Notes under the pieces: model-generated
Told to the model about the DNA's origin: nothing
The model's database searches: none
What the model saw: the letters and a program-made list of their open reading frames with translations, nothing else
Shown here: one piece after another, positions 7,773 to 15,631 of the stretch
Position numbering within the stretch: the first letter of the stretch is position 1
Layout: each line of letters starts with the position of its first letter
From: an uncultured Kouleothrix sp.
GTDB taxonomy: Bacteria > Chloroflexota > Chloroflexia > Chloroflexales > Roseiflexaceae
Reading direction: 5' to 3'
DNA: 21,781 nt
Assembly (NCBI GenBank): GCA_937858455.1
Contig: CALLYN010000829.1
Coordinates: forward strand, 1-21,781
Made by a program: the position numbers and the translations under genes

Positions 7773-9083
7773 ATGTCGCTTCTCGAAAACCAGCAGCATC
7801 TCGCGCCGGTGTGGGCGCGCTACACCGATATTATGGTCGAGCGCGGCGAGGGCGCGTGCCTGTACGCCGCCGACGGCCGCAGCTATCTTGATTTCACCTG
7901 CGGCATTGGCGTCACGAATACCGGCCACTGCCACCCGCGCGTGGTGGCGGCCATTCGCGAGCAGGCCGGGCTGCTGCTGCACGGCCAGGCCAACATCGTC
8001 TACCACCGCCCGATGCTCGAGCTGGTGGGCGCGCTACGCGAGCTGGTGCCGCCCACGCTCGACACCTTTTTCTTCAGCAACAGCGGCGCCGAGGCGGTCG
8101 AGGCCGCGGTGAAGCTCGCGCGCCAGGCCACCGGACGCACCGACGTGATCGTGTTCGGCGGGGGGTTCCATGGCCGCACGGCCGGGGCCATGGCGCTGAC
8201 GTCGAGCAAAGGCAAGTATCGCGGCGGCTACGCGCCACTACCTTCGGGCGTGCATATCGCGCCGTACGCCTACTGCTTCCAGTGCGCAGTGGCGCGCGCT
8301 GCCGGCAAAAACACTGGCGCGATCTCGGCGGCGGCGCCGGCTACCGCCGAGTGCTGCGGCGAACCGCTGCGCCAGGTGCGGCATATTCTTCAGACGGAGA
8401 CGGTGCCCGAAGATATCGCGGCAATACTGGTCGAGCCGGTGCTGGGTGAGGGCGGCTATGTCGTGCCACCGGCGTCGTTTCTTCAAGGGCTGCGCCAGAT
8501 CTGCGACGAGCATGGCATCCTGCTGATCGCCGACGAGGTGCAAACCGGCTTTGGCCGCACCGGGTCGTTTTTCGCGGTCGAGCAGTTCGGCGTGACGCCG
8601 GATATTCTGATCATGGCCAAGGGCCTGGCGTCGGGGCTGCCGCTCTCGGGCATCGCGTCGCGGCGCGAGCTGATGGACCGGTGGCACCCTGGCTCGCACG
8701 GCGGCACCTACGGCGGCAATGCGGTGGCGTGCGCGGCGGCGGTTGCCACGATCGCCGCGATCGCCGAGGATCGGCTGGTCGAGAACGCGGCGCGCCTCGG
8801 GGCCGTGCTGAAGCAGGAGCTCGCCGCGCTACAGGGGCGCAACCGCGCGATTGGCGATGTGCGCGGGCTCGGACTGATGATCGGCGTCGAGCTTGTTCGC
8901 CCCGACGGCGGCCCCGACGCGGCGCTGTGCAAGCGCGTGCTGGCCGGCTGCCGCGAGCACGGGCTGCTGCTGCTCAACTGCGGCTCGTACGACAACGTGG
9001 TGCGCTTCATCCCGCCGCTGGTGGTGAGCGACGAGCAGGTACGCCAGGCCGTGCGGATCTTCGAGCAGGCGCTGGCTGGCTGA
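7773..9083 (+). CDS. Class III PLP-dependent aminotransferase (4-aminobutyrate/acetylornithine type)
   Basis: This 436-residue enzyme moves an amino group from an omega-amino acid to a keto acid using PLP. Class III marks are all present: SNSGAEA (102-108), GFHGRT (131-136), ADEVQTGFGRTG (253-264, Asp254 contacting the PLP ring nitrogen), the PLP-binding Lys283 in MAKGLASG, and GGTYGGN (310-316). The length is typical for a GabT-like aspartate aminotransferase-family protein. A loop at about 165-200 carries cysteines 168, 171, 194 and 195 around an Ala-rich stretch, as in a subgroup of bacterial GabT-like enzymes. AAGGAG at 7761-7766, 6 nt before the ATG, fixes the start. The 98-nt gap after the TPR gene suggests its own promoter. 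The exact substrate cannot be read from sequence. Confidence 0.9.
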   Translation: MSLLENQQHLAPVWARYTDIMVERGEGACLYAADGRSYLDFTCGIGVTNTGHCHPRVVAAIREQAGLLLHGQANIVYHRPMLELVGALRELVPPTLDTFFFSNSGAEAVEAAVKLARQATGRTDVIVFGGGFHGRTAGAMALTSSKGKYRGGYAPLPSGVHIAPYAYCFQCAVARAAGKNTGAISAAAPATAECCGEPLRQVRHILQTETVPEDIAAILVEPVLGEGGYVVPPASFLQGLRQICDEHGILLIADEVQTGFGRTGSFFAVEQFGVTPDILIMAKGLASGLPLSGIASRRELMDRWHPGSHGGTYGGNAVACAAAVATIAAIAEDRLVENAARLGAVLKQELAALQGRNRAIGDVRGLGLMIGVELVRPDGGPDAALCKRVLAGCREHGLLLLNCGSYDNVVRFIPPLVVSDEQVRQAVRIFEQALAG

Positions 9084-9282
9084 GTGTTGAGTTCTGGGTA
9101 TTGGGTTGTGGCTTGTACACTCCACGGGCCGTATCAGGCCAGTATTCTCTGGTAGGCACAGCTGAGTCGTAGCGGCTAGCGGTTCGTCACGGTGGTTTTG
9201 GCGCGGAGGCGTGCCGGAGGGCGCAGCCCCCTCTGCAGCTGCCCCGCCAAGCCATGTGGCCGACCGCTAGTTATAGAAGAAT

Positions 9283-9891
9283 ATGGCAACGCCGCAAGAA
9301 ATGAAGGCAGTTCTTCAATCCTTTCAGTCGCAGCGCCTGCGCCGCGACCACGCCGACTTGGCGGCCGAACCGCAGTACCACGAGATCGCCGAGTTCTTTT
9401 TCGACGAAATGTACGGGCCGCGTGATTTCAAGGCGCGCGACGAGCAGGCCCACCGGCTGCACCAGTTCGTGCACCTCGCGCCGGGGCTGAACATCGGCGA
9501 TGTGCAGAATGTGCTCGAGCTGCTCGACCTGACGAATATGCTCGACGATCTGGTTGTGCAGCGGCTGAACCAGCTGGGCGCGCCGCTCGACTTCGACGAG
9601 CCGCTGTACGAGCGCGCATACCGCGAGGCCGACAACTATAGCGATCGCGTGCACCAGATCGAGCTGGCGCGCCACGCGCTGTACAATGTGTACCGCATGG
9701 CCAAGCGCCCGCTCATCGGCGCGGTGCTCAACCGCACCCACGGCCTGGCCCAAACCGTCGGCATGGCCGATATCCACCGCTTCCTGCGCCTCGGCTTCAA
9801 CTCGATCCAGTCGGTGCGCGACATCCACCGCTTTGTCGAGACGGTGTGCGTGCGCGAGCAGGATCGCCTCGATCGGATCTACGACGTGTAG
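9283..9891 (+). CDS. FFLEELY-motif family protein, function unknown
   Basis: This 202-residue, mostly helical protein has no signal peptide or membrane segment. Residues 38-49 read FFFDEMYGPRDF, followed by ARDEQ. This is the variant of the FFLEELYGPRDF-xxRD motif that names a small family of uncharacterised bacterial proteins best known in proteobacteria. The preceding RLRRDHADLAAEPQYHEIAEF also fits that family's N-terminus. No catalytic residues are known for it. An in-frame stop at 9268-9270 makes the ATG at 9283 the first possible start; the ribosome site (AGAAGA) is weak. It follows the aminotransferase by about 200 nt with no clear link. The match to the family is strong at the motif and moderate elsewhere. 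Confidence 0.78.
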   Translation: MATPQEMKAVLQSFQSQRLRRDHADLAAEPQYHEIAEFFFDEMYGPRDFKARDEQAHRLHQFVHLAPGLNIGDVQNVLELLDLTNMLDDLVVQRLNQLGAPLDFDEPLYERAYREADNYSDRVHQIELARHALYNVYRMAKRPLIGAVLNRTHGLAQTVGMADIHRFLRLGFNSIQSVRDIHRFVETVCVREQDRLDRIYDV

Positions 9892-9932
9892 CGCGCCTGG
9901 CAAGGCTGGCTGGAGCCACTACGCTTCACATA

Positions 9933-9994
9933 GCCACAAAGACGCAAAGAATATGCTGTTGCAGCGTGCCTTCGAGACTTTGTACCTTTGCGGC
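9933..9994. repeat. Degenerate CACAAAG-type inverted repeat
   Basis: GCCACAAAGACGCAAAG (9933-9949) and CTTTGTACCTTTGCGGC (9978-9994) are inverted copies with 13 of 17 positions paired. All four differences are transitions. Three of them would still pair as G-U in RNA made from the minus strand. It looks like a decayed member of the CACAAAGACRCAAAG repeats common between genes in many bacteria. Confidence 0.55.
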
Positions 9995-10107
9995 AAACGT
10001 CCTACGATCACTGTATTTGAAAAGCATCAGAACCTACGTAGCTGCGCTGTTCGGCTTCCTGAAGCCGTGCATGGTGCCTGCGGCAGCACGGTGCTTTTTG
10101 ATATCAT

Positions 10108-10144
10108 GTGTCCAATTTCCGCGCGCAGCGCGGAAATTGGACAC
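10108..10144. repeat. Perfect 17-bp palindrome with 3-nt loop
   Basis: GTGTCCAATTTCCGCGC (10108-10124) is followed by GCA and its exact reverse complement (10128-10144). It sits downstream of both convergent genes, 69 nt from the gmd stop. No T-run follows on either strand, so it is not a standard intrinsic terminator. It may be a REP-like element, a protein-binding site or a structural end to both messages. Confidence 0.85.
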
Positions 10145-10212
10145 GTCCACAAGGAAAGTACCACTCTGCCGAAGGCTGAACACGCCAACTGCGTAAGCCC
10201 TAAGTATGATGG

Positions 10213-11247
<1,035 letters not shown>

Positions 11248-11249
11248 CT

Positions 11250-11278
11250 ACTATAGCCGAAAACCGTGGCTGTGTCTG
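11250..11278 (-). promoter_or_regulatory. Candidate promoter of gmd
   Basis: On the minus strand, CAGACA (11278-11273) and TATAGT (11255-11250) are 17 nt apart. Four of six and five of six bases match the -35 and -10 consensus. The predicted leader is about 55 nt and includes the gmd ribosome site. Confidence 0.45.
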
Positions 11279-11353
11279 CTAAGTGGCTTAGCGAGATGCC
11301 GCCCGCGCGAGGCGTTTTCAGCATCCGGCTGATCGCTTGGATTATGGTGGGGG

Positions 11354-11380
11354 TTCGGGGCCGGCTTTGCCGCCCCCGAA
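11354..11380. repeat. 12-bp hairpin beside the long palindrome
   Basis: TTCGGGGCCGGC (11354-11365), loop TTT, then GCCGCCCCCGAA (11369-11380): 11 of 12 positions pair. Its tip, CGGC-TTT-GCCG, is the complement-style counterpart of CGGC-AAA-GCCG in the next hairpin. The two look like related REP-type units. No plus-strand gene ends nearby, so a terminator role on that strand is unlikely. Confidence 0.6.
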
Positions 11381-11385
11381 ATTTC

Positions 11386-11432
11386 GTTTTCTTGTGCGGC
11401 GCCCGGCAAAGCCGGGCGCCGCACAAGAAAAC
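11386..11432. repeat. Perfect 22-bp palindrome with AAA loop (REP-like)
   Basis: The left arm (11386-11407, starting GTTTTCTTGTGCGG) and the right arm (11411-11432) are exact reverse complements separated by AAA. It lies 74 nt beyond the helicase stop. On either strand the T-rich end comes first and the A-rich end last, the reverse of an intrinsic terminator. Together with the neighbouring hairpin and an 8-bp inverted repeat (ATCATACG 11456-11463, CGTATGAT 11479-11486), it fills most of this intergenic region. Confidence 0.88.
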
Positions 11433-11505
11433 ACAAGCGATCAAACGGAGTTGGTATCATACGTGATCAAGCGAACAGCGTATGATGAGTCGGAATGGTT
11501 GTGGT

Positions 11506-14500
11506 TTAGGCATACACATATTCGTAACAGACCAGCCGCAGGCTTTCGCGGGTCAGACCACTGCCAGCCTTTTTCTCGGGAGTTTCGTCGGATCGTGCGC
11601 CCTGATTCTGGTACAGCTCGCGGACAGTCTCGACGAGAACTGTGGCGTTATTTGAACTGCTGTACTCCTGCAGGGCTTTCTTTATTTGCTGCACCGATGC
11701 GCCCACCAGGGGCAATTTCAGAAATTTGCGTAGGTCGCGCAGCTCGGCACGGCTGAAATCGGGGCTGTTGAGGTGGCTTTGAAGAATCTGCGATGCTAGA
11801 ATTTGCTCTTCCGCAACGGGCTTGTTGACGACCGCTGCGACTTCCTGTTGCTCGACATCGCCCAGGATGCTCGCGATGATCTTCTCTTGCACCTCAAACA
11901 CATTGACCTCGTGATAGGGCGGCGGGAAGCGCGGTGTGTCGGGGCTGCAGGAGATGATCTGCATAATCTGGTAGCGGTTATCGATGATTTTTCGACTGTC
12001 CAGATCATAGTAGCGCCAGAAGTGCCCGCGCCCATGCTCGCGTGGTGCGGTGAAGTAGAAGAACATTCCTTTGATCTGCTGGCGTTCCAATCCTGAGTGA
12101 ATTCCATCATCGAGATCGGTCAGCCACTTGCGGGCGTTGCTGCTGAGCGCTTTTTGTAGCTCTGCCATCAGCGCTTCGCTGCTTGCCAGCTCGAGAAATG
12201 ACTCTTGCTCCTCGATCACCGTGGTATCTTCTTCCGCGATGCGCTTGAGCGTGTTAAAGTCGCGCGGCGTGACGACCTCGCCCAGGATGCTTGCGTCGAG
12301 AAATCCAGTCTGGTTGATCACGTCGATTTTGGCGGTCAGGCTGCGCACCAGTCCAAGCAATTCTTCGAGCGCACGCTCGGGAAACATGTTGAAGATGGTC
12401 AGCCGCTCAAACGTCGAGCCCAGGCGGTCGATCCGGCCGGCGCGCTGTACCATGCGCGTTGGGTTCCAGTGCAGGTCGTAGTTGATCAGGTAGCCGCAAT
12501 CTTGCAGGTTCTGGCCCTCCGATAGCACGTCGGTCGAGATCAGCAGGTCGACTTCTTGATCGGTGCCGGCAATGCCAGGGTGGCCGCCGGCAATCGGGGC
12601 GAACTGTTCGACGATCCGTGCGCGATCGCTGGTCTTCACGCTGCTGTCGATCCGTCGAATGTTCGGCTCGCCCATACGCGCGCGCCAGTCGGCATTGTCA
12701 TCGGCGGCTAATGCCTGGTACAGATAGCGCGCTGTGTCTTTGTAATAGGTGAAGATGATCGCTTTCTGGCCACGCAGGTCGGTTTCGAGCAAGCGCTTCA
12801 GCTGCTGGAGCTTTGCATCGTGCTGCGTGCTGATGTCTTTGATGTCGTGCCAGATGTCGGTCAGTGCGTCGATATCATCCTGAAGCGCACGGTGCAGCGC
12901 GCGCCGATCGTACTTCTCAACATCCAGGTGTGGCAACGTGTCGATAATCTGGCGCGCCAGCGTATTGTCGTCGATTGAGGAGGCGCGCGAGGTGGGTGTG
13001 GCGTCTTCGGCATCCTCGTCATCATTTTCCAGCAGCCGCATGGCGATCTGAAATGATGCGGAGTCCAGCAGTACGCCTTCTTGTAGGTACTCGGCAAAGG
13101 TTTTTACAAACTCAAGCGCGCGGCGGATGGTGATACGGAAGGCGTCGATGCTCGACTCCAGGCGCTTGAGGAAGCGACTCTTGAAGATGCCGACCAGCGC
13201 AGCTTGCCGGCCCAGCTCAAAGTCGTCGGTTTTCTGGTTGGCGCGCTTGTAGGTTTCGAGCGTGTAGTGCGGAAGCTGGAGCGCCTCGATCCGGCGAACG
13301 ATCTGCTTATAGAAGCCTTCATAGGTCGCCTGAAGGTCATATTCGATCGTCTGGAGCTGGCGCGTCGGCCAGGCGATCTTTTTCCCGCGAATCATCGCAT
13401 CGGGGTAGGCGCGGCGCACAAATTGGCGCGTGCGGCGGATCACCACTTCTTCGAGTAAGTTGAAAATGCGGATGCTGCCGGCCTCGATCGAGTCGCGGCG
13501 GGCAGCCAAAAAGTAGCTATACAGGTCGCCGATCCCGGCCGAGGCAAAGTAGGTGCGATCGTTGCCGGTGAACAGGTTGATCTGGTTGTAGAGATCGAAG
13601 ATATTGTTGTTGATCGGCGTGGCGGTGAGGAGTATGAGCTTCTTACGCCCGCCGCTACGCCCGCGCCGGCCATTGGCGGCGAGGATATTCTCAAGCTGCA
13701 TGTAGCGCCCGGCGCGCTTGTTCCGAAAGTTATGCGCCTCGTCGACCAGGATGACATCGGCGTCGGCGACATCGCGCATGTCGAAGTCTTCCGTGCCGAG
13801 GCGCTCCTGCGTGATAACGTAGGCCGAGATTGAGGCGCTGCGTAGTTCATGTTCCCACATGCGCTTGAGCGAGGCCGGGCAGATCACCAGCGCTTTTTGG
13901 CGCAGGTGGTAGGCGTAGTCTTCGAGCAGCTTCTTGCCGATCCAGGTTTTGCCGAGCCCGACCGAGTCGGCGACGATTACGCCATCGTACTGGGCCAGGA
14001 TGCGGCGCGCCTTGCGCACTGCGTCTTCCTGGAATTCGGCCAGCTCGACCGCCGAGCGCGTGGCGGGCTGGGCGAGGTCGTTGTCGAGGTCGTCTTTAAG
14101 GTACTCGTACAGCGCCTTCATGTAGACTTCGTAGGGGCTGTACTCGCGCCCACCAAACTTGGAGTTTTCCAGCAAGTCGATCAGCTGCTCTTTGTAGTCG
14201 ATCGCGCGCTGCCACTGCTCATCGTACCAGCGCGAGAGGTCCATGATCGCGCGTGCGCCGACCTCGCTTTTCAGCAGGCGCTGCTCTTCAGGCACAATAT
14301 CCAGATTGCGCCGTGCGAGCGCCTGGTGACCAACTGCGCCGCGAGCTTCAGGGTCGTCGATCTCGCTTTCGTCGAGCACGGTTTTGTGCACCAGGTTCAG
14401 CTCGCGGTTGCTGACCAGGCCCGGCCCGGTGAAGTTGCTGCTGCCGACGATTCCAACAATCGGGGTGAGATGATCGAAGAGGGTTTTTGGATTGTCGCTT

Positions 14501-14910
14501 CCGCCGTAGAACAGGTAGCACTTGGCGTGGAGAAACGCGCGGCGGCCTTTTTCGCCGGGGGCGTGCCCGGTGTACAGCCGCACCACGACGTCGTCGCGAC
14601 GTAGAAAGCGAACTAATTCCTCGACGAGCTGGAGCGTCGCGGCGTTGAATGGCTCGGCGTTCAGCTCGTGGCGCAGAAACGCGCCCGAGTCGGGGCGCAG
14701 GCCAATGTCTTCGCCTTCCAGCGGCTTGTCACCCAGCAGCAGGCGCAGGCGGCGCACACTGGGGAGTGTGGCGCGCAGTTGCTGGAAGCCGCGAATGCTA
14801 AAGTACGCCGTAGCGATATCGACCTGCTGGCCGGCTTGGCGCCGCAGCAGGTCGTTCAGAATATCCGCCAGGCGGGTTTCGATGTTGTCGATCACATAGG
14901 GGATATGCAT
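11506..14910 (-). CDS. PLD-like nuclease fused to SNF2-type superfamily II helicase
   Basis: In this 1134-residue protein the N-terminal PLD-like domain (about 1-180) has H128-x-K130 and GSSN (156-159), the two halves of an HKD half-site. This fold hydrolyses phosphodiester bonds. The helicase core follows: Walker A GLGKT (318-322), Walker B DEAH (390-393) and motif III TAT (429-431). The C-terminal RecA domain has STDVLSEGQNLQ (792-803) and motif VI QRAGRIDRLG (822-831). An acidic linker (about 629-650) splits the core, and a helical tail of some 270 residues may contact the methyltransferase. It is the last gene of the defence operon, 11 nt after the PIN stop, with no clear ribosome site, so coupled translation is likely. 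Probable role: ATP-driven DNA translocation with cleavage of unmodified invading DNA. Confidence 0.9.
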   Translation of the reverse strand: MHIPYVIDNIETRLADILNDLLRRQAGQQVDIATAYFSIRGFQQLRATLPSVRRLRLLLGDKPLEGEDIGLRPDSGAFLRHELNAEPFNAATLQLVEELVRFLRRDDVVVRLYTGHAPGEKGRRAFLHAKCYLFYGGSDNPKTLFDHLTPIVGIVGSSNFTGPGLVSNRELNLVHKTVLDESEIDDPEARGAVGHQALARRNLDIVPEEQRLLKSEVGARAIMDLSRWYDEQWQRAIDYKEQLIDLLENSKFGGREYSPYEVYMKALYEYLKDDLDNDLAQPATRSAVELAEFQEDAVRKARRILAQYDGVIVADSVGLGKTWIGKKLLEDYAYHLRQKALVICPASLKRMWEHELRSASISAYVITQERLGTEDFDMRDVADADVILVDEAHNFRNKRAGRYMQLENILAANGRRGRSGGRKKLILLTATPINNNIFDLYNQINLFTGNDRTYFASAGIGDLYSYFLAARRDSIEAGSIRIFNLLEEVVIRRTRQFVRRAYPDAMIRGKKIAWPTRQLQTIEYDLQATYEGFYKQIVRRIEALQLPHYTLETYKRANQKTDDFELGRQAALVGIFKSRFLKRLESSIDAFRITIRRALEFVKTFAEYLQEGVLLDSASFQIAMRLLENDDEDAEDATPTSRASSIDDNTLARQIIDTLPHLDVEKYDRRALHRALQDDIDALTDIWHDIKDISTQHDAKLQQLKRLLETDLRGQKAIIFTYYKDTARYLYQALAADDNADWRARMGEPNIRRIDSSVKTSDRARIVEQFAPIAGGHPGIAGTDQEVDLLISTDVLSEGQNLQDCGYLINYDLHWNPTRMVQRAGRIDRLGSTFERLTIFNMFPERALEELLGLVRSLTAKIDVINQTGFLDASILGEVVTPRDFNTLKRIAEEDTTVIEEQESFLELASSEALMAELQKALSSNARKWLTDLDDGIHSGLERQQIKGMFFYFTAPREHGRGHFWRYYDLDSRKIIDNRYQIMQIISCSPDTPRFPPPYHEVNVFEVQEKIIASILGDVEQQEVAAVVNKPVAEEQILASQILQSHLNSPDFSRAELRDLRKFLKLPLVGASVQQIKKALQEYSSSNNATVLVETVRELYQNQGARSDETPEKKAGSGLTRESLRLVCYEYVYA

Positions 14911-14921
14911 ATAAAGGACTG

Positions 14922-15383
14922 TTATGCTTTTGGCTGATCAAGCTCAAGTTCGCCAAGTATGATAACTGCGATCTCGGTAACGCGCTTGACTCCTGCGTCG
15001 TTAGTCAGAAACGCATCGCATCCTGCGGTTATCGCGGTCGCGATATGAATGGCATCCGGCGTGCGCAAATTGTATCGTGCGCGCAGATCCGCGGCGGCTT
15101 CTGCAATCTGTGCTGTGACCGGCAGGAGCTCGAAACCACCGCTGTGCAGCAAGATGTTACGGTATTCCTGTTCCAGCGTTGTGTTTGCCAGCTTGATGGG
15201 CTGTGGTAGCACCTCGGTGAGCACGATGACTGAGCTAACAGCCGTTATCGGAACCGCCTCAACCGTATCGATGACGACATCCATCTTGGCAATATACGTT
15301 GGGTTTTCTTCGACATAGTAGATCAGCGGCGCGGTCTCGATGTAGAGCCGATGAATACGAGCAAGCGCGGCAGTGATATTCAT
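14922..15383 (-). CDS. PIN-domain toxin (VapC-like)
   Basis: This 153-residue PIN-fold protein is a probable Mg-dependent RNase toxin. The four acidic positions can be placed: Glu16 in YIETAPLIYYVEE (most relatives have Asp, YxDT), Glu57 in VLTEVLP, Asp110 in RTPDAIHIATA and Asp129 in FLTND. I prefer the ATG at 15383-15381, because it overlaps the antitoxin stop as ATGA and has GGGA 9 nt upstream. The ATG at 15398 would add five residues but has no ribosome site. It sits between antitoxin and helicase genes, 11 nt before the latter. VapC-type toxins usually cut tRNA or rRNA; the target here is unknown. Confidence 0.87.
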   Translation of the reverse strand: MNITAALARIHRLYIETAPLIYYVEENPTYIAKMDVVIDTVEAVPITAVSSVIVLTEVLPQPIKLANTTLEQEYRNILLHSGGFELLPVTAQIAEAAADLRARYNLRTPDAIHIATAITAGCDAFLTNDAGVKRVTEIAVIILGELELDQPKA

Positions 15384-15601
15384 CGACGATTGTCCCATTC
15401 GTTGCGAAGTTGATCGACATACTCTTGGGCATCGATACCGGCCCAGATTTCTTTGCCTAATCCCCGCAGATCAGATAAACGATACTGGCGGGGCGATGGT
15501 GGCTCAGCTACGTCAAGCGTATCTACAAGCTGCTTCACCAGCTCCTTGCGCTCCTGGGCGCTCAGCGCTTTAGCTTGTTCCAGGATTTCGGCAACGGTCA
15601 C
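15380..15601 (-). CDS. Antitoxin-like protein paired with the PIN toxin
   Basis: This small 73-residue, charged, helical protein has a conserved-looking first half (AEILEQAKALSAQERKELVK) and a C-terminal GLGKEIWAGIDAQEYVDQLR segment. Similar short proteins sit directly upstream of PIN toxins in cyanobacteria and Chloroflexota, where the C-terminus is thought to block the toxin active site. The start is a GTG, strongly supported by GAGGAGG 6 nt upstream (15614-15608). Its TGA stop overlaps the toxin ATG. It starts 30 nt after the methyltransferase stop and has a possible promoter of its own. No clear DNA-binding fold such as AbrB or RHH is evident, so any autoregulation is inferred. Confidence 0.75.
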   Translation of the reverse strand: MTVAEILEQAKALSAQERKELVKQLVDTLDVAEPPSPRQYRLSDLRGLGKEIWAGIDAQEYVDQLRNEWDNRR

Positions 15602-15623
15602 GGCAGTCCTCCTCGGCGCCTGT

Positions 15624-15629
15624 ATTATA
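15624..15629 (-). promoter_or_regulatory. Possible internal -10 element and operator for the toxin-antitoxin pair
   Basis: A consensus TATAAT lies on the minus strand just upstream of the antitoxin, inside the small palindrome GTAT-A-ATAC. Transcription would begin around 15617, leaving a short leader that still includes the ribosome site. The only -35-like hexamer, TTGGGA, is 20 nt away, so the promoter is weakly supported. The palindrome over the -10 would suit antitoxin autorepression. Confidence 0.3.
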
Positions 15630-15631
15630 CG

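Larger units (their letters stand above)
9892..10212. other. Convergent intergenic region between the FFLEELY gene and gmd
   Basis: The 321-nt gap lies between two convergent genes. It contains a degenerate inverted repeat (9933-9994) and a perfect 17-bp palindrome (10108-10144), described separately. The only T-run (10095-10099) follows weak 4-bp stems. No gene, tRNA or promoter is apparent. Confidence 0.5.

Noticed and set aside
10074..10099. Intrinsic terminator for the FFLEELY gene
   Set aside because: The T-run at 10095-10099 follows only 4-bp stems with a tight loop, or lies 5 nt after a bulged stem; too weak to call.
11386..11432. Intrinsic terminator of the defence operon
   Set aside because: The A- and T-rich ends of the arms are in the wrong order on both strands, and no T-run follows the stem.
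15384..15398. Upstream ATG (15398) as the start of the PIN toxin
   Set aside because: It has no ribosome site, while the next ATG overlaps the antitoxin stop as ATGA and places the PIN fold at a normal N-terminal distance.
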